Below the pieces are notes generated by a model. That model searched no databases. It was not told where the DNA came from and saw only the letters and a program-made list of their open reading frames with translations. Below, one piece after another: positions 18,182 through 26,308 of a stretch of DNA of 63,894 bases (the first letter of the stretch is position 1; each line of letters starts with the position of its first letter). Source of the DNA: Clostridia bacterium (lineage in GTDB: Bacteria; Bacillota; Clostridia; Oscillospirales; CAG-272); NCBI GenBank assembly GCA_017441005.1, contig JAFSAM010000039.1:1-63894 (forward strand), read 5' to 3'. The position numbers and the translations under genes were made by a program.

Positions 18182-18499
18182 TTACAGCTCTTGACCGCAT
18201 TTTGCACAAACGCGGATCTTCTTGCCGTCTTTGATTTCATGTTTGATTCTGACGCCCTTCTTGCACTTGGGGCAAACGATCTGCACCTTGTCTGCATACA
18301 TAGCGCCTTCTACCTTGATGATACCGCCTGCTTCGCCCTGCTTTCTGGGTTTAACATGCTTGCTAACGATGTTTACACCGTTTACGATAACCTTGCCTTC
18401 TTCGGGAGATACTTCTACTACCTTACCCTGCTTGCCCTTATCGTCACCGGAAATAACAACTACAGTATCATCTTTTCTTACGTGAACTTTCTTATTCAT
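18182..18499 (-). CDS. rplX: 50S ribosomal protein L24
   Basis: 105 aa. N-terminal KOW motif (DDTVVVISGDDKGKQGKVVEV) and a C-terminal extension with CPKC and CAKC pairs that should form a zinc ribbon, a form common in Clostridia. Confidence 0.98.
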   Translation of the reverse strand: MNKKVHVRKDDTVVVISGDDKGKQGKVVEVSPEEGKVIVNGVNIVSKHVKPRKQGEAGGIIKVEGAMYADKVQIVCPKCKKGVRIKHEIKDGKKIRVCAKCGQEL

Positions 18500-18511
18500 G
18501 ACAATACCTCC

Positions 18512-18880
18512 TTAAAGTACTTCCGGAGCAAGTGACAATATCTTCAAATAATCCTTTTCACGAAGCTCTCTCGCTACAGGACCGAAAATACGTGTTCCTC
18601 TGGGGTTCTTATCTTCTTTAATAATTACAGCAGCGTTTTCGCCGAACTTGATATATGAACCGTCGTTTCTTCTGATGCCCTTTACTGTTCTTACGACTAC
18701 AGCCTTTACGACTTCGCCTTTCTTAACCTGGCCGCCGGGAGCAGCTTTTTTGACTGAACAAACTACAACATCGCCGATGTTTGCATAACGTCTGCCTGTT
18801 CCGCCGAGCACGCGAATACACATAAGTTCTTTAGCGCCGGTGTTGTCCGCCACTTTCATATATGATTGCTGTTGTATCAC
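18512..18880 (-). CDS. rplN: 50S ribosomal protein L14
   Basis: 122 aa, [27 protein letters not shown]; ends [16 protein letters not shown]. Part of the subunit interface; between rpsQ and rplX. Confidence 0.98.
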   Translation of the reverse strand: MIQQQSYMKVADNTGAKELMCIRVLGGTGRRYANIGDVVVCSVKKAAPGGQVKKGEVVKAVVVRTVKGIRRNDGSYIKFGENAAVIIKEDKNPRGTRIFGPVARELREKDYLKILSLAPEVL

Positions 18881-18924
18881 TGCGTTTCCTCCTCTTCGAT
18901 ACGATTTTTGACGTATCTACTTAA

Positions 18925-19188
18925 TTACTTAGCCTTTTCGATGATTTCAACAAGTCTCCATCTCTTTGTCTTGGAAAGAGGTCTTGTTTCCATTACGCTA
19001 ACTTTATCGCCAACATTGCACTCGTTCTTTTCGTCGTGTGCATGAAGTTTGATTGTGTTTTTAATAACCTTGCCGTACTTGGGATGCTTTACGTTATCTT
19101 CGATCGCAACAACTATGGTCTGTTCCATACTGTTCGAAATAACCTTACCAACACGGACTTTTCTGAGATTACGAACTACTTCACTCAT
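18925..19188 (-). CDS. rpsQ: 30S ribosomal protein S17
   Basis: 87 aa from [19 protein letters not shown], with AAGGAG 8 nt upstream; a longer frame above it runs through the rpmC stop region and was not used. OB-fold 16S rRNA binder with [19 protein letters not shown]. Confidence 0.97.
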   Translation of the reverse strand: MSEVVRNLRKVRVGKVISNSMEQTIVVAIEDNVKHPKYGKVIKNTIKLHAHDEKNECNVGDKVSVMETRPLSKTKRWRLVEIIEKAK

Positions 19189-19210
19189 GACTGTTTCTCC
19201 TTCCTGCAAC

Positions 19211-19399
19211 TTAAGCATTCTTCTCACGAAGAATCGTCATTACGCGTGCGATATCCTTTTTGACATCCGCAATTCTGTGAGGATTGTCAAGCTGGTTTAT
19301 CGAATGCTGGAAGCGGAGGTTAAACAGTTCGCCCTTGAGCTCTGCAAGCTTTGCGTTGAGCTCTTCGGAAGTCATTTCTCTGATTTCTTTAACTTTCAC
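19211..19399 (-). CDS. rpmC: 50S ribosomal protein L29
   Basis: 62 aa, [22 protein letters not shown], two-helix protein at the tunnel exit near the SRP and trigger factor site. Between rplP and rpsQ. Confidence 0.98.
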   Translation of the reverse strand: MKVKEIREMTSEELNAKLAELKGELFNLRFQHSINQLDNPHRIADVKKDIARVMTILREKNA

Positions 19400-19402
19400 G
19401 GC

Positions 19403-19837
19403 TTATACCTCCTCGTCTTCGGATGCAGCGCTTTCCTTAACTACAAACTTGCACTTAATGGGAAGCTTGTGAGATGCAAGACGCATAGCTTCTCTTGCAG
19501 CTTCAACTTCAACGCCGTCCATTTCAAACATTACTCTTCCGGGCTTTACTACTGCTACCCAGTACTCGGGAGAACCCTTACCGGAACCCATTCGGGTCTC
19601 AGCAGGCTTTTCTGTAATAGGCTTGTCCGGGAAGATCTTGATCCAAACTTTACCGCCACGCTTTACGTAACGTGTCATAGCAATACGGGCTGCCTCTATC
19701 TGGTTGCTGGTGATCCATGCGGGCTCGGTTGCTACGAGACCGTAAGAACCGTAACTGATAGTGTTGCCGCGGGTTGCCTTACCCTTAAGTCTGCCGCGCT
19801 GTACGCGTCTGTATTTTACTCTCTTAGGCATTAACAT
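19403..19837 (-). CDS. rplP: 50S ribosomal protein L16
   Basis: 144 aa, beginning [19 protein letters not shown], which matches the usual Firmicute N-terminus; a second Met at position 3 is an alternative start. Organises the A-site/GTPase-centre region of 23S rRNA. Confidence 0.97.
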   Translation of the reverse strand: MLMPKRVKYRRVQRGRLKGKATRGNTISYGSYGLVATEPAWITSNQIEAARIAMTRYVKRGGKVWIKIFPDKPITEKPAETRMGSGKGSPEYWVAVVKPGRVMFEMDGVEVEAAREAMRLASHKLPIKCKFVVKESAASEDEEV

Positions 19838-19840
19838 GGC

Positions 19841-20602
19841 TTACTTCGCGCCCCCTTCTCTGCGTTCTCTTCTAGGAGCACGGTCGTTTCTGTCGCGTCT
19901 CTGACGGTTGTCGCGACGGTCACGCTTGTCGGGCTTTACGTCTACCTTTGCTTCTGCAAAGCGATTCTTGCCGTCGTGAAGTACCTCGCCCTTGTAGATC
20001 CATACCTTTACACCGATCTTACCGTATGTGGTATTTGCTTCAAAGAAGCCGTATTCGATGTCAGCACGGAGTGTCTGAAGCGGAATAGTACCTTCGTGAT
20101 AGTGCTCACTTCTTGCGATTTCTGCGCCGCCCAAACGACCGCTGCAGGTAACCTTGATACCCTTAGCGCCGAGTCTCATTGTACGGCCGATTGCCTGCTT
20201 CATAGCACGGCGGAATGAAATTCTGCGTTCAAGCTGTCCTGCAATGCTCTCAGCTACGAGCTGTGCATTGAGGTCGGGATACTTGATTTCAACAACGTTT
20301 ACTGATACAGGCTTGTTGAGCATACCCTCAAGTGTGAGGCGGAGCTTTTCGATCTCTGCACCTCCGCGTCCGATGATCATACCGGGCTTAGCGCAGTGAA
20401 TGAATACTCTCACTCTTGCACTGTCACGCTCGATCTCGATCTTAGGAACGCCTGCAGCCTGCAAACTCTTTTTGAGATAATTTCTTACTTTGTAGTCGGA
20501 CACAAGCGTATCGCCAAAGCACTCGTCTTTTTCGAACCATCTTGAATCCCAGTTTTTAATTACGCCCACGCGCAAACCGTGGGGATTAACCTTCTGACCC
20601 AT
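19841..20602 (-). CDS. rpsC: 30S ribosomal protein S3
   Basis: 253 aa; KH domain with [21 protein letters not shown] and the S3 C-terminal domain ([22 protein letters not shown]). A roughly 35-residue Arg/Asp/Asn-rich low-complexity tail follows the usual end, longer than in Bacillus S3. mRNA entry and helicase region of the 30S subunit. Confidence 0.98.
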   Translation of the reverse strand: MGQKVNPHGLRVGVIKNWDSRWFEKDECFGDTLVSDYKVRNYLKKSLQAAGVPKIEIERDSARVRVFIHCAKPGMIIGRGGAEIEKLRLTLEGMLNKPVSVNVVEIKYPDLNAQLVAESIAGQLERRISFRRAMKQAIGRTMRLGAKGIKVTCSGRLGGAEIARSEHYHEGTIPLQTLRADIEYGFFEANTTYGKIGVKVWIYKGEVLHDGKNRFAEAKVDVKPDKRDRRDNRQRRDRNDRAPRRERREGGAK

Positions 20603-20619
20603 TTTCGCTTGCTCCTTTC

Positions 20620-20976
20620 TTAAACTCTTTCTTTAACGACAATTGTCATGTGGCTTGTTCTCTTCAATATTCTGTCTGCGGAACCTCTTGCTCTGGGCAT
20701 CATTCTTTTAAGAGTGGGGCCGGGGCATACGTAGCATTCCGATACATAAAGGTTTTTGCCGTCCATATTGAAGTTGTTTTCTGCATTAGCAACAGCGCTG
20801 TTCAGCAGCTTGAGTAAGTATTCAGCTGCGGAGTTGGGAATATTCTTGAGAATTGCCTGAGCCTTTACCGTATCCTTGTTTCTGATAAGATCGAGGACGA
20901 TCTTTACCTTACGGGGTGAAATTCTGGCATATCTGAGAATCGCTCTTGCTTCTTTAACCTGTGCATTTGCTTCCAT
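20620..20976 (-). CDS. rplV: 50S ribosomal protein L22
   Basis: 118 aa; [23 protein letters not shown] and the exit-tunnel hairpin around [19 protein letters not shown]. Between rpsS and rpsC. Confidence 0.98.
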   Translation of the reverse strand: MEANAQVKEARAILRYARISPRKVKIVLDLIRNKDTVKAQAILKNIPNSAAEYLLKLLNSAVANAENNFNMDGKNLYVSECYVCPGPTLKRMMPRARGSADRILKRTSHMTIVVKERV

Positions 20977-21006
20977 TACGGATGATTCCTCCCTTCATTT
21001 CCCGTC

Positions 21007-21285
21007 TTATTTCGTGTTGCTTGTCTTGGAACCGGAGTGGCCCTTGAACAATCTTGTAGGTGCGAATTCGCCGAGCTTATGTCCAACCATATCTTCGGTA
21101 ATGTATACCGGGATATGCTTCTTACCGTCGTGAACCGCAATGGTGTGACCTACAAATTCCGGGAATATTGTGGAGGCCCTTGACCATGTCTTTACAACTT
21201 TCTTTTCATTAGCTTCGTTCATCGCAGCAATTCTTGCGAAAAGCTTTTCTTCGACAAACGGGCCTTTTTTCAAGCTTCTGCTCAT
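21007..21285 (-). CDS. rpsS: 30S ribosomal protein S19
   Basis: 92 aa; [60 protein letters not shown]. Head protein contacting S13. Confidence 0.98.
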   Translation of the reverse strand: MSRSLKKGPFVEEKLFARIAAMNEANEKKVVKTWSRASTIFPEFVGHTIAVHDGKKHIPVYITEDMVGHKLGEFAPTRLFKGHSGSKTSNTK

Positions 21286-21302
21286 TTATCGGTACCTCCT
21301 TC

Positions 21303-22133
21303 TTATTTGCCGTTTCTGTGCTTCAGAATGAATTTTTCGGTTCTTGCCTTCTTGTTACGTGTCTTATAACCGAGAGCAGGCTTGCCCCAAGGTGTAACAG
21401 GCGAGGGATGACCGATAGGTGAACGGCCTTCACCACCACCGTGAGGGTGGTCTACGGGGTTCATTACGGAACCGCGTACTGTGGGACGGATACCCATGTG
21501 ACGTGTACGTCCTGCCTTACCGATCTTAACTGTGTCATGCTCGATGTTGCCTACCTGACCGATTGTAGCCTGGCAGTTGAGACGAACGAGACGAACTTCA
21601 CCGGAAGGAAGACGAATCTGTGCCATACCGTTTTCTTTAGCCATAAGCTGTGCTGCAGCACCTGCAGAACGAACCAGCTGGCCGCCCTTGCCGGGATACA
21701 ATTCAATGTTGTAAATGAACGTACCGACTGGGATGTTTTCGATAGGAAGCGTGTTACCCGCCTTGATGTCCGCATCAGCACCTGTTGTTACAGTGTCGCC
21801 TGCGGTAAGTCCTGCGGGAGCTACCATATATTTCTTATCGCCTGCTTCGTCCTCGAGAAGTGCGATGTAAGCGGTTCTGTTAGGATCGTACTCGATACCG
21901 ATAACCTTCTCAACACCTGCAGTCTCGCGCTTGAAGTCGATAAGTCTGTATTTCTTCTTGTTGCCGCCGCCCTTGTGACGAACGGTGATTCTGCCGTAGC
22001 TGTTACGGCCGGAGTGCTTCTTAAGAGTTGTAAGAAGGCTCTTTTCGGGGGTAAACTTTGTTACTTCGTCGAAAGAAGGAGCTGACATGTGTCTTCTCGA
22101 CGGAGTAGTAGGTTTGTATTTAATAGCTGCCAT
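21303..22133 (-). CDS. rplB: 50S ribosomal protein L2
   Basis: 276 aa; [22 protein letters not shown] near the start and the peptidyl-transferase-proximal [18 protein letters not shown] near the end with the conserved His. One of the most conserved 50S proteins. Confidence 0.98.
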   Translation of the reverse strand: MAAIKYKPTTPSRRHMSAPSFDEVTKFTPEKSLLTTLKKHSGRNSYGRITVRHKGGGNKKKYRLIDFKRETAGVEKVIGIEYDPNRTAYIALLEDEAGDKKYMVAPAGLTAGDTVTTGADADIKAGNTLPIENIPVGTFIYNIELYPGKGGQLVRSAGAAAQLMAKENGMAQIRLPSGEVRLVRLNCQATIGQVGNIEHDTVKIGKAGRTRHMGIRPTVRGSVMNPVDHPHGGGEGRSPIGHPSPVTPWGKPALGYKTRNKKARTEKFILKHRNGK

Positions 22134-22148
22134 TTTTAACTCCTCCTA

Positions 22149-22442
22149 TTAGATCATGCCATCGAAGAACTCGATCGTCTTGGAGTCTGCAGTAAGTGTT
22201 ACGATTGCTTTCTTCCAAGCCTTCTTGTAACCTGCATGAACACCGACTCTTCTGGGCTTCTTCTTCATGTTGATCGTATTTACATCAGCAACCTTTACTT
22301 TGAAAAGCTCTTCAACTGCACTTGCAATTTCGGGCTTGGTTGCACTCTTCATTACTTCGAAGGTGTATGTCTTATCAGCAATTCTCGCCATACTGTCTTC
22401 TGTAATGATCGGTCTGACAATAATATCCTGTGCTGTTTTCAT
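22149..22442 (-). CDS. rplW: 50S ribosomal protein L23
   Basis: 97 aa; IIVRPIITEDSMARIADKTYTFEV, and the KKKPRRVGVHAGYKKAWKKAIV loop. Tunnel-exit docking site for trigger factor and SRP. Start overlaps the rplD stop by one base. Confidence 0.98.
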   Translation of the reverse strand: MKTAQDIIVRPIITEDSMARIADKTYTFEVMKSATKPEIASAVEELFKVKVADVNTINMKKKPRRVGVHAGYKKAWKKAIVTLTADSKTIEFFDGMI

Positions 22443-23065
22443 TATGCGTACACCTCTTCCATCTTAGAAACCGCTGCCTGTGCAACTACGAAGCTGTCGC
22501 AGTTCAGTACGTCATACACGTTGATGGTGTTGAACTGAGCTGTCTTAACTCCGGGAATGTTTGCAAAGCTCTTGATTACCTTCGAATCAACTTCGGGAAG
22601 TACGACCAAGGTCTTCTTTGCAGCACCGATTGCATCAAGCATTGCTTTCATGGTCTTTGTCTTGTATTCTTCCGCTACGATGCTGTCAACAACGATCATA
22701 TTGCCGTTAGCAACCTTATCGGAAAGCGCACCCAAGAGTGCGAGACGTTTTGTTTTCTTATTCAGAGTAACTCTGTATTCGCGGGGCTTAGGACCGAGAG
22801 CAACACCGCCGTGTGTCCACTGAGGAGATCTTGTGGAGCCCTGTCTTGCACGACCGGATCCCTTCTGTCTCCAAGGCTTTCTGCCGCCACCGGAAACCTC
22901 TGTGCGGGTAAGAGTTGACTGTGTGCCCTGTCTCTGATTCATAAGATATGCTCTGACTGCAGAGTGGATCACGGAAGCGTTTACTTCAACTGCAAAAACC
23001 GCATCGTTAAGAGCGATCTCTCCAACCTCTTTACCAGCCATATTAACTACTTTTACGTTTGGCAT
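22442..23065 (-). CDS. rplD: 50S ribosomal protein L4
   Basis: 207 aa; conserved RQGTQSTLTRTEVSGGGRKPWRQKGSGRARQGS loop that reaches the exit tunnel. L4 is the autogenous repressor of the S10 operon in gamma-proteobacteria; the long leader here leaves room for comparable control, which is unproven. Confidence 0.98.
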   Translation of the reverse strand: MPNVKVVNMAGKEVGEIALNDAVFAVEVNASVIHSAVRAYLMNQRQGTQSTLTRTEVSGGGRKPWRQKGSGRARQGSTRSPQWTHGGVALGPKPREYRVTLNKKTKRLALLGALSDKVANGNMIVVDSIVAEEYKTKTMKAMLDAIGAAKKTLVVLPEVDSKVIKSFANIPGVKTAQFNTINVYDVLNCDSFVVAQAAVSKMEEVYA

Positions 23066-23083
23066 CTTATTTCCTCCTTCCGC

Positions 23084-23713
23084 TTACGCTTTTACCGCAT
23101 TGCGGATAAACACGATGCCGCCTTTAGCACCGGGGATGGCGCCTTTTACAGCAATGATGTTCTTTTCTGCGTCGATTTTAGCAACAGCGAGGTTGAGAAC
23201 GGTTACCTGTTCGCTACCGTACTGACCTGCCATGTGTTTGTTCTTAAAGATTCTCGCGGGGTCGATAACACCCATGGAACCTGACTGACGGTGGATAGGA
23301 CCTACACCGTGGGTCTTCATGAGAGTGTGCTGATTCCATCTCTTGATAGCGCCTGTATAACCGTGACCCTTTGTAATACCGGTAATGTCGACCTTTTCAC
23401 CTGCGGCAAAGATGTCTGCGGTGACGGTATCGCCAAGCTTGTAGCCGGAAATGTCGTCGAGTCTGAATTCTTTCAAGTGCTTCTTCATGGAAACGCCGGC
23501 CTTCTTCAAGTGACCTGCTTCAGCTTTGCTCAGCTTTCTTTCGGCTACATCCATAAAGCCGAGCTGAACTGCCTCATAACCATCTTTTTCGTTTGTTTTG
23601 ATCTGCGAAACCACGCAGGGTCCCGCTTCGATTACGGTTACCGGAATTACGTTGCCTTTTTCATCGAAAATCTGTGTCATCCCGAGTTTCTTACCGATGA
23701 TCGCTTTTTTCAT
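23084..23713 (-). CDS. rplC: 50S ribosomal protein L3
   Basis: 209 aa; MKKAIIGKKLGMTQIFDEKGNVIPVTV at the start and the tryptophan-finger region IKRWNQHTLMKTHGVGPIHRQSGSMG. Second gene of the operon. Confidence 0.98.
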   Translation of the reverse strand: MKKAIIGKKLGMTQIFDEKGNVIPVTVIEAGPCVVSQIKTNEKDGYEAVQLGFMDVAERKLSKAEAGHLKKAGVSMKKHLKEFRLDDISGYKLGDTVTADIFAAGEKVDITGITKGHGYTGAIKRWNQHTLMKTHGVGPIHRQSGSMGVIDPARIFKNKHMAGQYGSEQVTVLNLAVAKIDAEKNIIAVKGAIPGAKGGIVFIRNAVKA

Positions 23714-23797
23714 CTTTCTTTTTCCTCCTGTTAGGTTATTGGTTGGAATTCTCCAACATGACCAAGACCATTCGGTCTCATTTCAAAACTGTACTTA

Positions 23798-24109
23798 TTA
23801 CAGCTTGATTTCGATTTCAACACCGGCGGGAAGCTCGAGACTTGTGAAAGCCTTAACTGCTTCTTCGGACGGTTTGATTACGTCAATAAGACGCTTGTGA
23901 GTTTTTAACTCAAACTGTTCACGGCTGTCCTTATACTTGTGAACAGCACGAAGGATCGTAACTACCTCTTTTTCGGTAGGAAGCGGAATAGGACCGGATA
24001 CCTTAGCACCGTTTCTCTTCGCTGTCTCAACGATCTTTTCCGAAGCTCTGTCGATCAATGTGTGATCGTAGCTCTTCAGACGGATTCTGAGTTTCTCAAT
24101 AACTGCCAT
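23798..24109 (-). CDS. rpsJ: 30S ribosomal protein S10
   Basis: 103 aa; [29 protein letters not shown] and [26 protein letters not shown]. First gene of the operon; also NusE in antitermination complexes. GGAGG lies 9 nt before the ATG. Confidence 0.98.
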   Translation of the reverse strand: MAVIEKLRIRLKSYDHTLIDRASEKIVETAKRNGAKVSGPIPLPTEKEVVTILRAVHKYKDSREQFELKTHKRLIDVIKPSEEAVKAFTSLELPAGVEIEIKL

Positions 24110-24367
24110 TTGTTTTTGCCTCCTTTTAAATAATACACTCCATTTAAAAGGGCCGAAATTGTCTTCTACACTCTGCCGCGTGTTTCCTTGCGAACCCTAC
24201 AAAAAACGGAATTTGCCTGCAACTCTTGGCAAAATCCGGGTAACGTCCGCACAAAAAGGCGCGGGAAAGTGTTTAGCAATTTGCTGTCGCCCGGTTAAAT
24301 ATCGGACATACTCCACGAAAATTACCTGCATTTCTGCAGCAACCTCTCGCTTCAACGCACATCAAGC
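24110..24367 (-). promoter_or_regulatory. 5' leader of the S10-spc-alpha operon
   Basis: About 258 nt of untranslated RNA between the predicted start point and rpsJ. It is GC-richer than ordinary intergenic DNA here and holds several possible stems: a CTGCA...TGCAG hairpin near the 5' end, a CCGGG...CCCGG long-range pairing, and a TTTGCC...GGCAAA stem. No open frame is convincing. Such leaders in other bacteria bind L4 or another ribosomal protein; which one here cannot be told. Confidence 0.5.
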
Positions 24368-24373
24368 CTTGTA

Positions 24374-24402
24374 ATTATATCATAATCTCCCCATAATTGC
24401 AA
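24374..24402 (-). promoter_or_regulatory. Promoter of the ribosomal protein operon
   Basis: TTGCAA (24397-24402), 17-nt spacer, TATAAT (24374-24379) with an extended -10 TGA before it. An A/T-rich stretch upstream of the -35 could act as an UP element. Confidence 0.8.
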
Positions 24403-24484
24403 TAGTTTTACATTTTTTTATATATCGATTCCGTAGAACTTTTACTTATTTTTTACCCATTTTTTCGTCATTTTATACAATAAA

Positions 24485-25009
24485 TTACATTCCAAAGAAA
24501 AATCGGCACAAAAACACCGCAAAAAACACACTAAAAACCATAACAATAAACGAAATCGGGAAAGTTCCCCTCGTTTTTTTGATGCCCACAGCACCAAAAT
24601 ACACAGAAATTACGTATAAAATCGTATCAGACGAGCCTGCTATCACCGAAGCGCACCTTCCGACGAAGCTGTCCGCACCGTATTTTTCGAATATATCCGC
24701 GATCAGAGCAGTCGACGCGCCTCCCGAAAGCGGTCGGACAAGCACCAGGGGAATTAGCTCACCCGGGATGCCTATCTTCTCAGCCATTGGAGCAAGCCAC
24801 GTCGCCAATGCCGCCGAAGCCCCGCTCGCATTAAACATAGAAATTGCCGCAAGTAATGCAACAAGTGTCGGCAAAAGTCTTACGGCAGTATTCATTCCGT
24901 CTCTTGCCCCATCGGTGAAGACAGAAAACATATCTTTTTTTGATAACAGCAAGGCGCTTCCCACTAAACACATAACCAGCGGAACGATCAGACGCGATAC
25001 AGTCTCCAT
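24485..25009 (-). CDS. spmB: Spore maturation protein B
   Basis: 174-aa membrane protein of the SpmA/SpmB nucleoside-recognition (Gate) family, with about five hydrophobic segments and the conserved core VRPLSGGASTALIADIFEKYGADSFVGR and SSDTILYVISVYFGA. In Bacillus SpmA and SpmB help spore core dehydration. Second gene after spmA with a 40-nt gap. It occupies the place upstream of S10 where many genomes have the str operon. Confidence 0.93.
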   Translation of the reverse strand: METVSRLIVPLVMCLVGSALLLSKKDMFSVFTDGARDGMNTAVRLLPTLVALLAAISMFNASGASAALATWLAPMAEKIGIPGELIPLVLVRPLSGGASTALIADIFEKYGADSFVGRCASVIAGSSDTILYVISVYFGAVGIKKTRGTFPISFIVMVFSVFFAVFLCRFFFGM

Positions 25010-25049
25010 AAATTACAAACTTCCTTCCTATTTAATTATATATTATATA

Positions 25050-25637
25050 CTATGATTTTTGCCGTTTAAATAATATAGAGCATTTTACAAGCAACACAGC
25101 AATCAATGCCGTAAAAAACGAGCATATCCATATTGGTACTATCACCTCAAACGGAGCTTTACTCCCCGCTGACTGACGTAACGCTACAAGGGTGGTCGGA
25201 AATATACTCAGCGATGCACTCCCAAGAACGGTAAACATCACCATATCATCGGAGGCGACTGCGCTCTTTCCGTTATTCTCCTGCAGTTTTTCCATTGCCT
25301 TGACAGCAAGTGGGGTACCCGCGTTTCCGATCCCGAAAAAGTTTGCGCTTATACTTGCCGCGATCTCCCCCCAACCGTTATGCTTTCTGTAAGCATCCGG
25401 AAACAGAAATCTCAACAGAGGTGACAGCACTTTTGCCATTTTTTCAACCACTCCGGTTTCCGCAGCGACACGCATTATACCACCCCAAAGCGCCATTATA
25501 CCAACCAACGAAACCGTTAGACTAACAGCACTCGATGCTCCGTCAACGACAGCCGCCCCCATCTGTTCGGCATTCCCGGTGCATATTCCGAAGATAAAAG
25601 AAATTACACATATAAAACCGCATATCTTACCTATCAT
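25050..25637 (-). CDS. spmA: Spore maturation protein A
   Basis: 195-aa membrane protein of the same Gate family; core GIMALWGGIMRVAAETGVVEKMAKVLSPLLRFLFPD, NFFGIGNAGTPLAVKAMEKLQ and GSASLSIFPTTLVALRQSAGS. Forms a pair with spmB, and its presence indicates a lineage with sporulation genes, although it does not prove the organism sporulates. Transcribed divergently from the AbrB-type gene; a TATAAT (25682-25687) lies in the shared gap but no good -35 was seen. Confidence 0.93.
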   Translation of the reverse strand: MIGKICGFICVISFIFGICTGNAEQMGAAVVDGASSAVSLTVSLVGIMALWGGIMRVAAETGVVEKMAKVLSPLLRFLFPDAYRKHNGWGEIAASISANFFGIGNAGTPLAVKAMEKLQENNGKSAVASDDMVMFTVLGSASLSIFPTTLVALRQSAGSKAPFEVIVPIWICSFFTALIAVLLVKCSILFKRQKS

Positions 25638-25674
25638 AATACAAAAAATCTCCCAGTATTTTTATTGGCAAATA

Positions 25675-25703
25675 TTGACAAATTATAACATTTATGGTAG
25701 AAT
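25675..25703 (+). promoter_or_regulatory. Promoter of the AbrB-type regulator
   Basis: TTGACA (25675-25680), 17-nt spacer ending TGG, TAGAAT (25698-25703). It overlaps the probable spmA control region on the other strand. Confidence 0.75.
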
Positions 25704-25750
25704 ATCATAGAAAAAGGAAATAATTATTATAAAAAAAGGGGAATTTAATC

Positions 25751-25993
25751 ATGAAATCAACAGGAATCGTAAGAAAGATCGACTCTTTGGGACGTTTTGT
25801 TATCCCGATCGAGCTCAGAAACGTAATGGACATCTCTTCGACAGATGCAATCGAAATTTTCACGGACGATGACAAGATCATTCTCAAAAAATATCAGCCC
25901 GCCTGCATATTCTGCGGGAACGCGGATAATATCACCTACTTCAAAGGCAAGCTCATTTGCAAGGACTGTCTTGCCGAACTGAAGAATGACTGA
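25751..25993 (+). CDS. AbrB/SpoVT-type transition-state regulator
   Basis: 80 aa. N-terminal swapped-hairpin DNA-binding domain, MKSTGIVRKIDSLGRFVIP then LRNVMDISSTDAIEIF, followed by a C-terminal CxxC...CxxC zinc-binding segment (CIFCGN...CKDC, residues about 56-75). This is the compact Clostridial AbrB form that binds as a dimer or tetramer and controls growth-phase genes. GGGG ribosome-binding site 8 nt before the ATG. Divergent from spmAB, so it may regulate them; that is a guess from position. Confidence 0.92.
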   Translation: MKSTGIVRKIDSLGRFVIPIELRNVMDISSTDAIEIFTDDDKIILKKYQPACIFCGNADNITYFKGKLICKDCLAELKND

Positions 25994-26052
25994 TCCCTAC
26001 TGAATTTTTATTCCCGCTCTGCACTCTTTATTACTTTTTTATATTTTTTTGC

Positions 26053-26068
26053 GAACTATATATTGTGT
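26053..26068 (+). promoter_or_regulatory. Possible distal NrdR-like box
   Basis: GAACTATATATTGTGT agrees with the NrdR consensus acaCwATATaTwGtgt at 14 of 16 positions, but it is 142 bp from the nearer boxes and touches the AbrB-gene terminator, so it may be coincidental. Confidence 0.3.
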
Positions 26069-26095
26069 CGTCGGATCTATCCGACGACTTTTTTT
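26067..26095 (+). terminator. Terminator of the AbrB-type gene
   Basis: GTCGTCGG/CCGACGAC stem with a 6-nt loop followed by seven T. Confidence 0.9.
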
Positions 26096-26194
26096 GTTTT
26101 TTTATTTGCGCCACCACACGCAAAAAAGTCGCTTAACTCCAAGCTTTTTGCAAACTCCGCAATCCACGGGTGCCTCGCGCGCGGCACAACACAG

Positions 26195-26210
26195 ACACAT
26201 TATATAGTGA
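26195..26210 (+). promoter_or_regulatory. NrdR box 1 upstream of nrdD
   Basis: ACACATTATATAGTGA matches the NrdR box consensus at 14 of 16 positions. It lies 32 bp upstream of box 2, three helical turns, the spacing expected for cooperative NrdR binding. Confidence 0.7.
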
Positions 26211-26222
26211 TATACACACATC

Positions 26223-26252
26223 TTGACAACAATATATTGTATATGGTATAAT
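26223..26252 (+). promoter_or_regulatory. Promoter of nrdD-nrdG
   Basis: TTGACA (26223-26228), 18-nt spacer, TATAAT (26247-26252) with extended -10 TGG. NrdR box 2 fills the spacer. A GGAG site is 5 nt before the nrdD ATG. Confidence 0.8.
26227..26242 (+). promoter_or_regulatory. NrdR box 2 inside the promoter
   Basis: CAACAATATATTGTAT, 13 of 16 matches to the NrdR consensus, lying between the -35 and -10 boxes, where a bound repressor would block polymerase. The nrdR gene is not in this window. Confidence 0.7.
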
Positions 26253-26308
26253 ACATAAACCCAAAAAACAAACACATATATGACGTAATAAAATATAAGG
26301 AGAACTAA

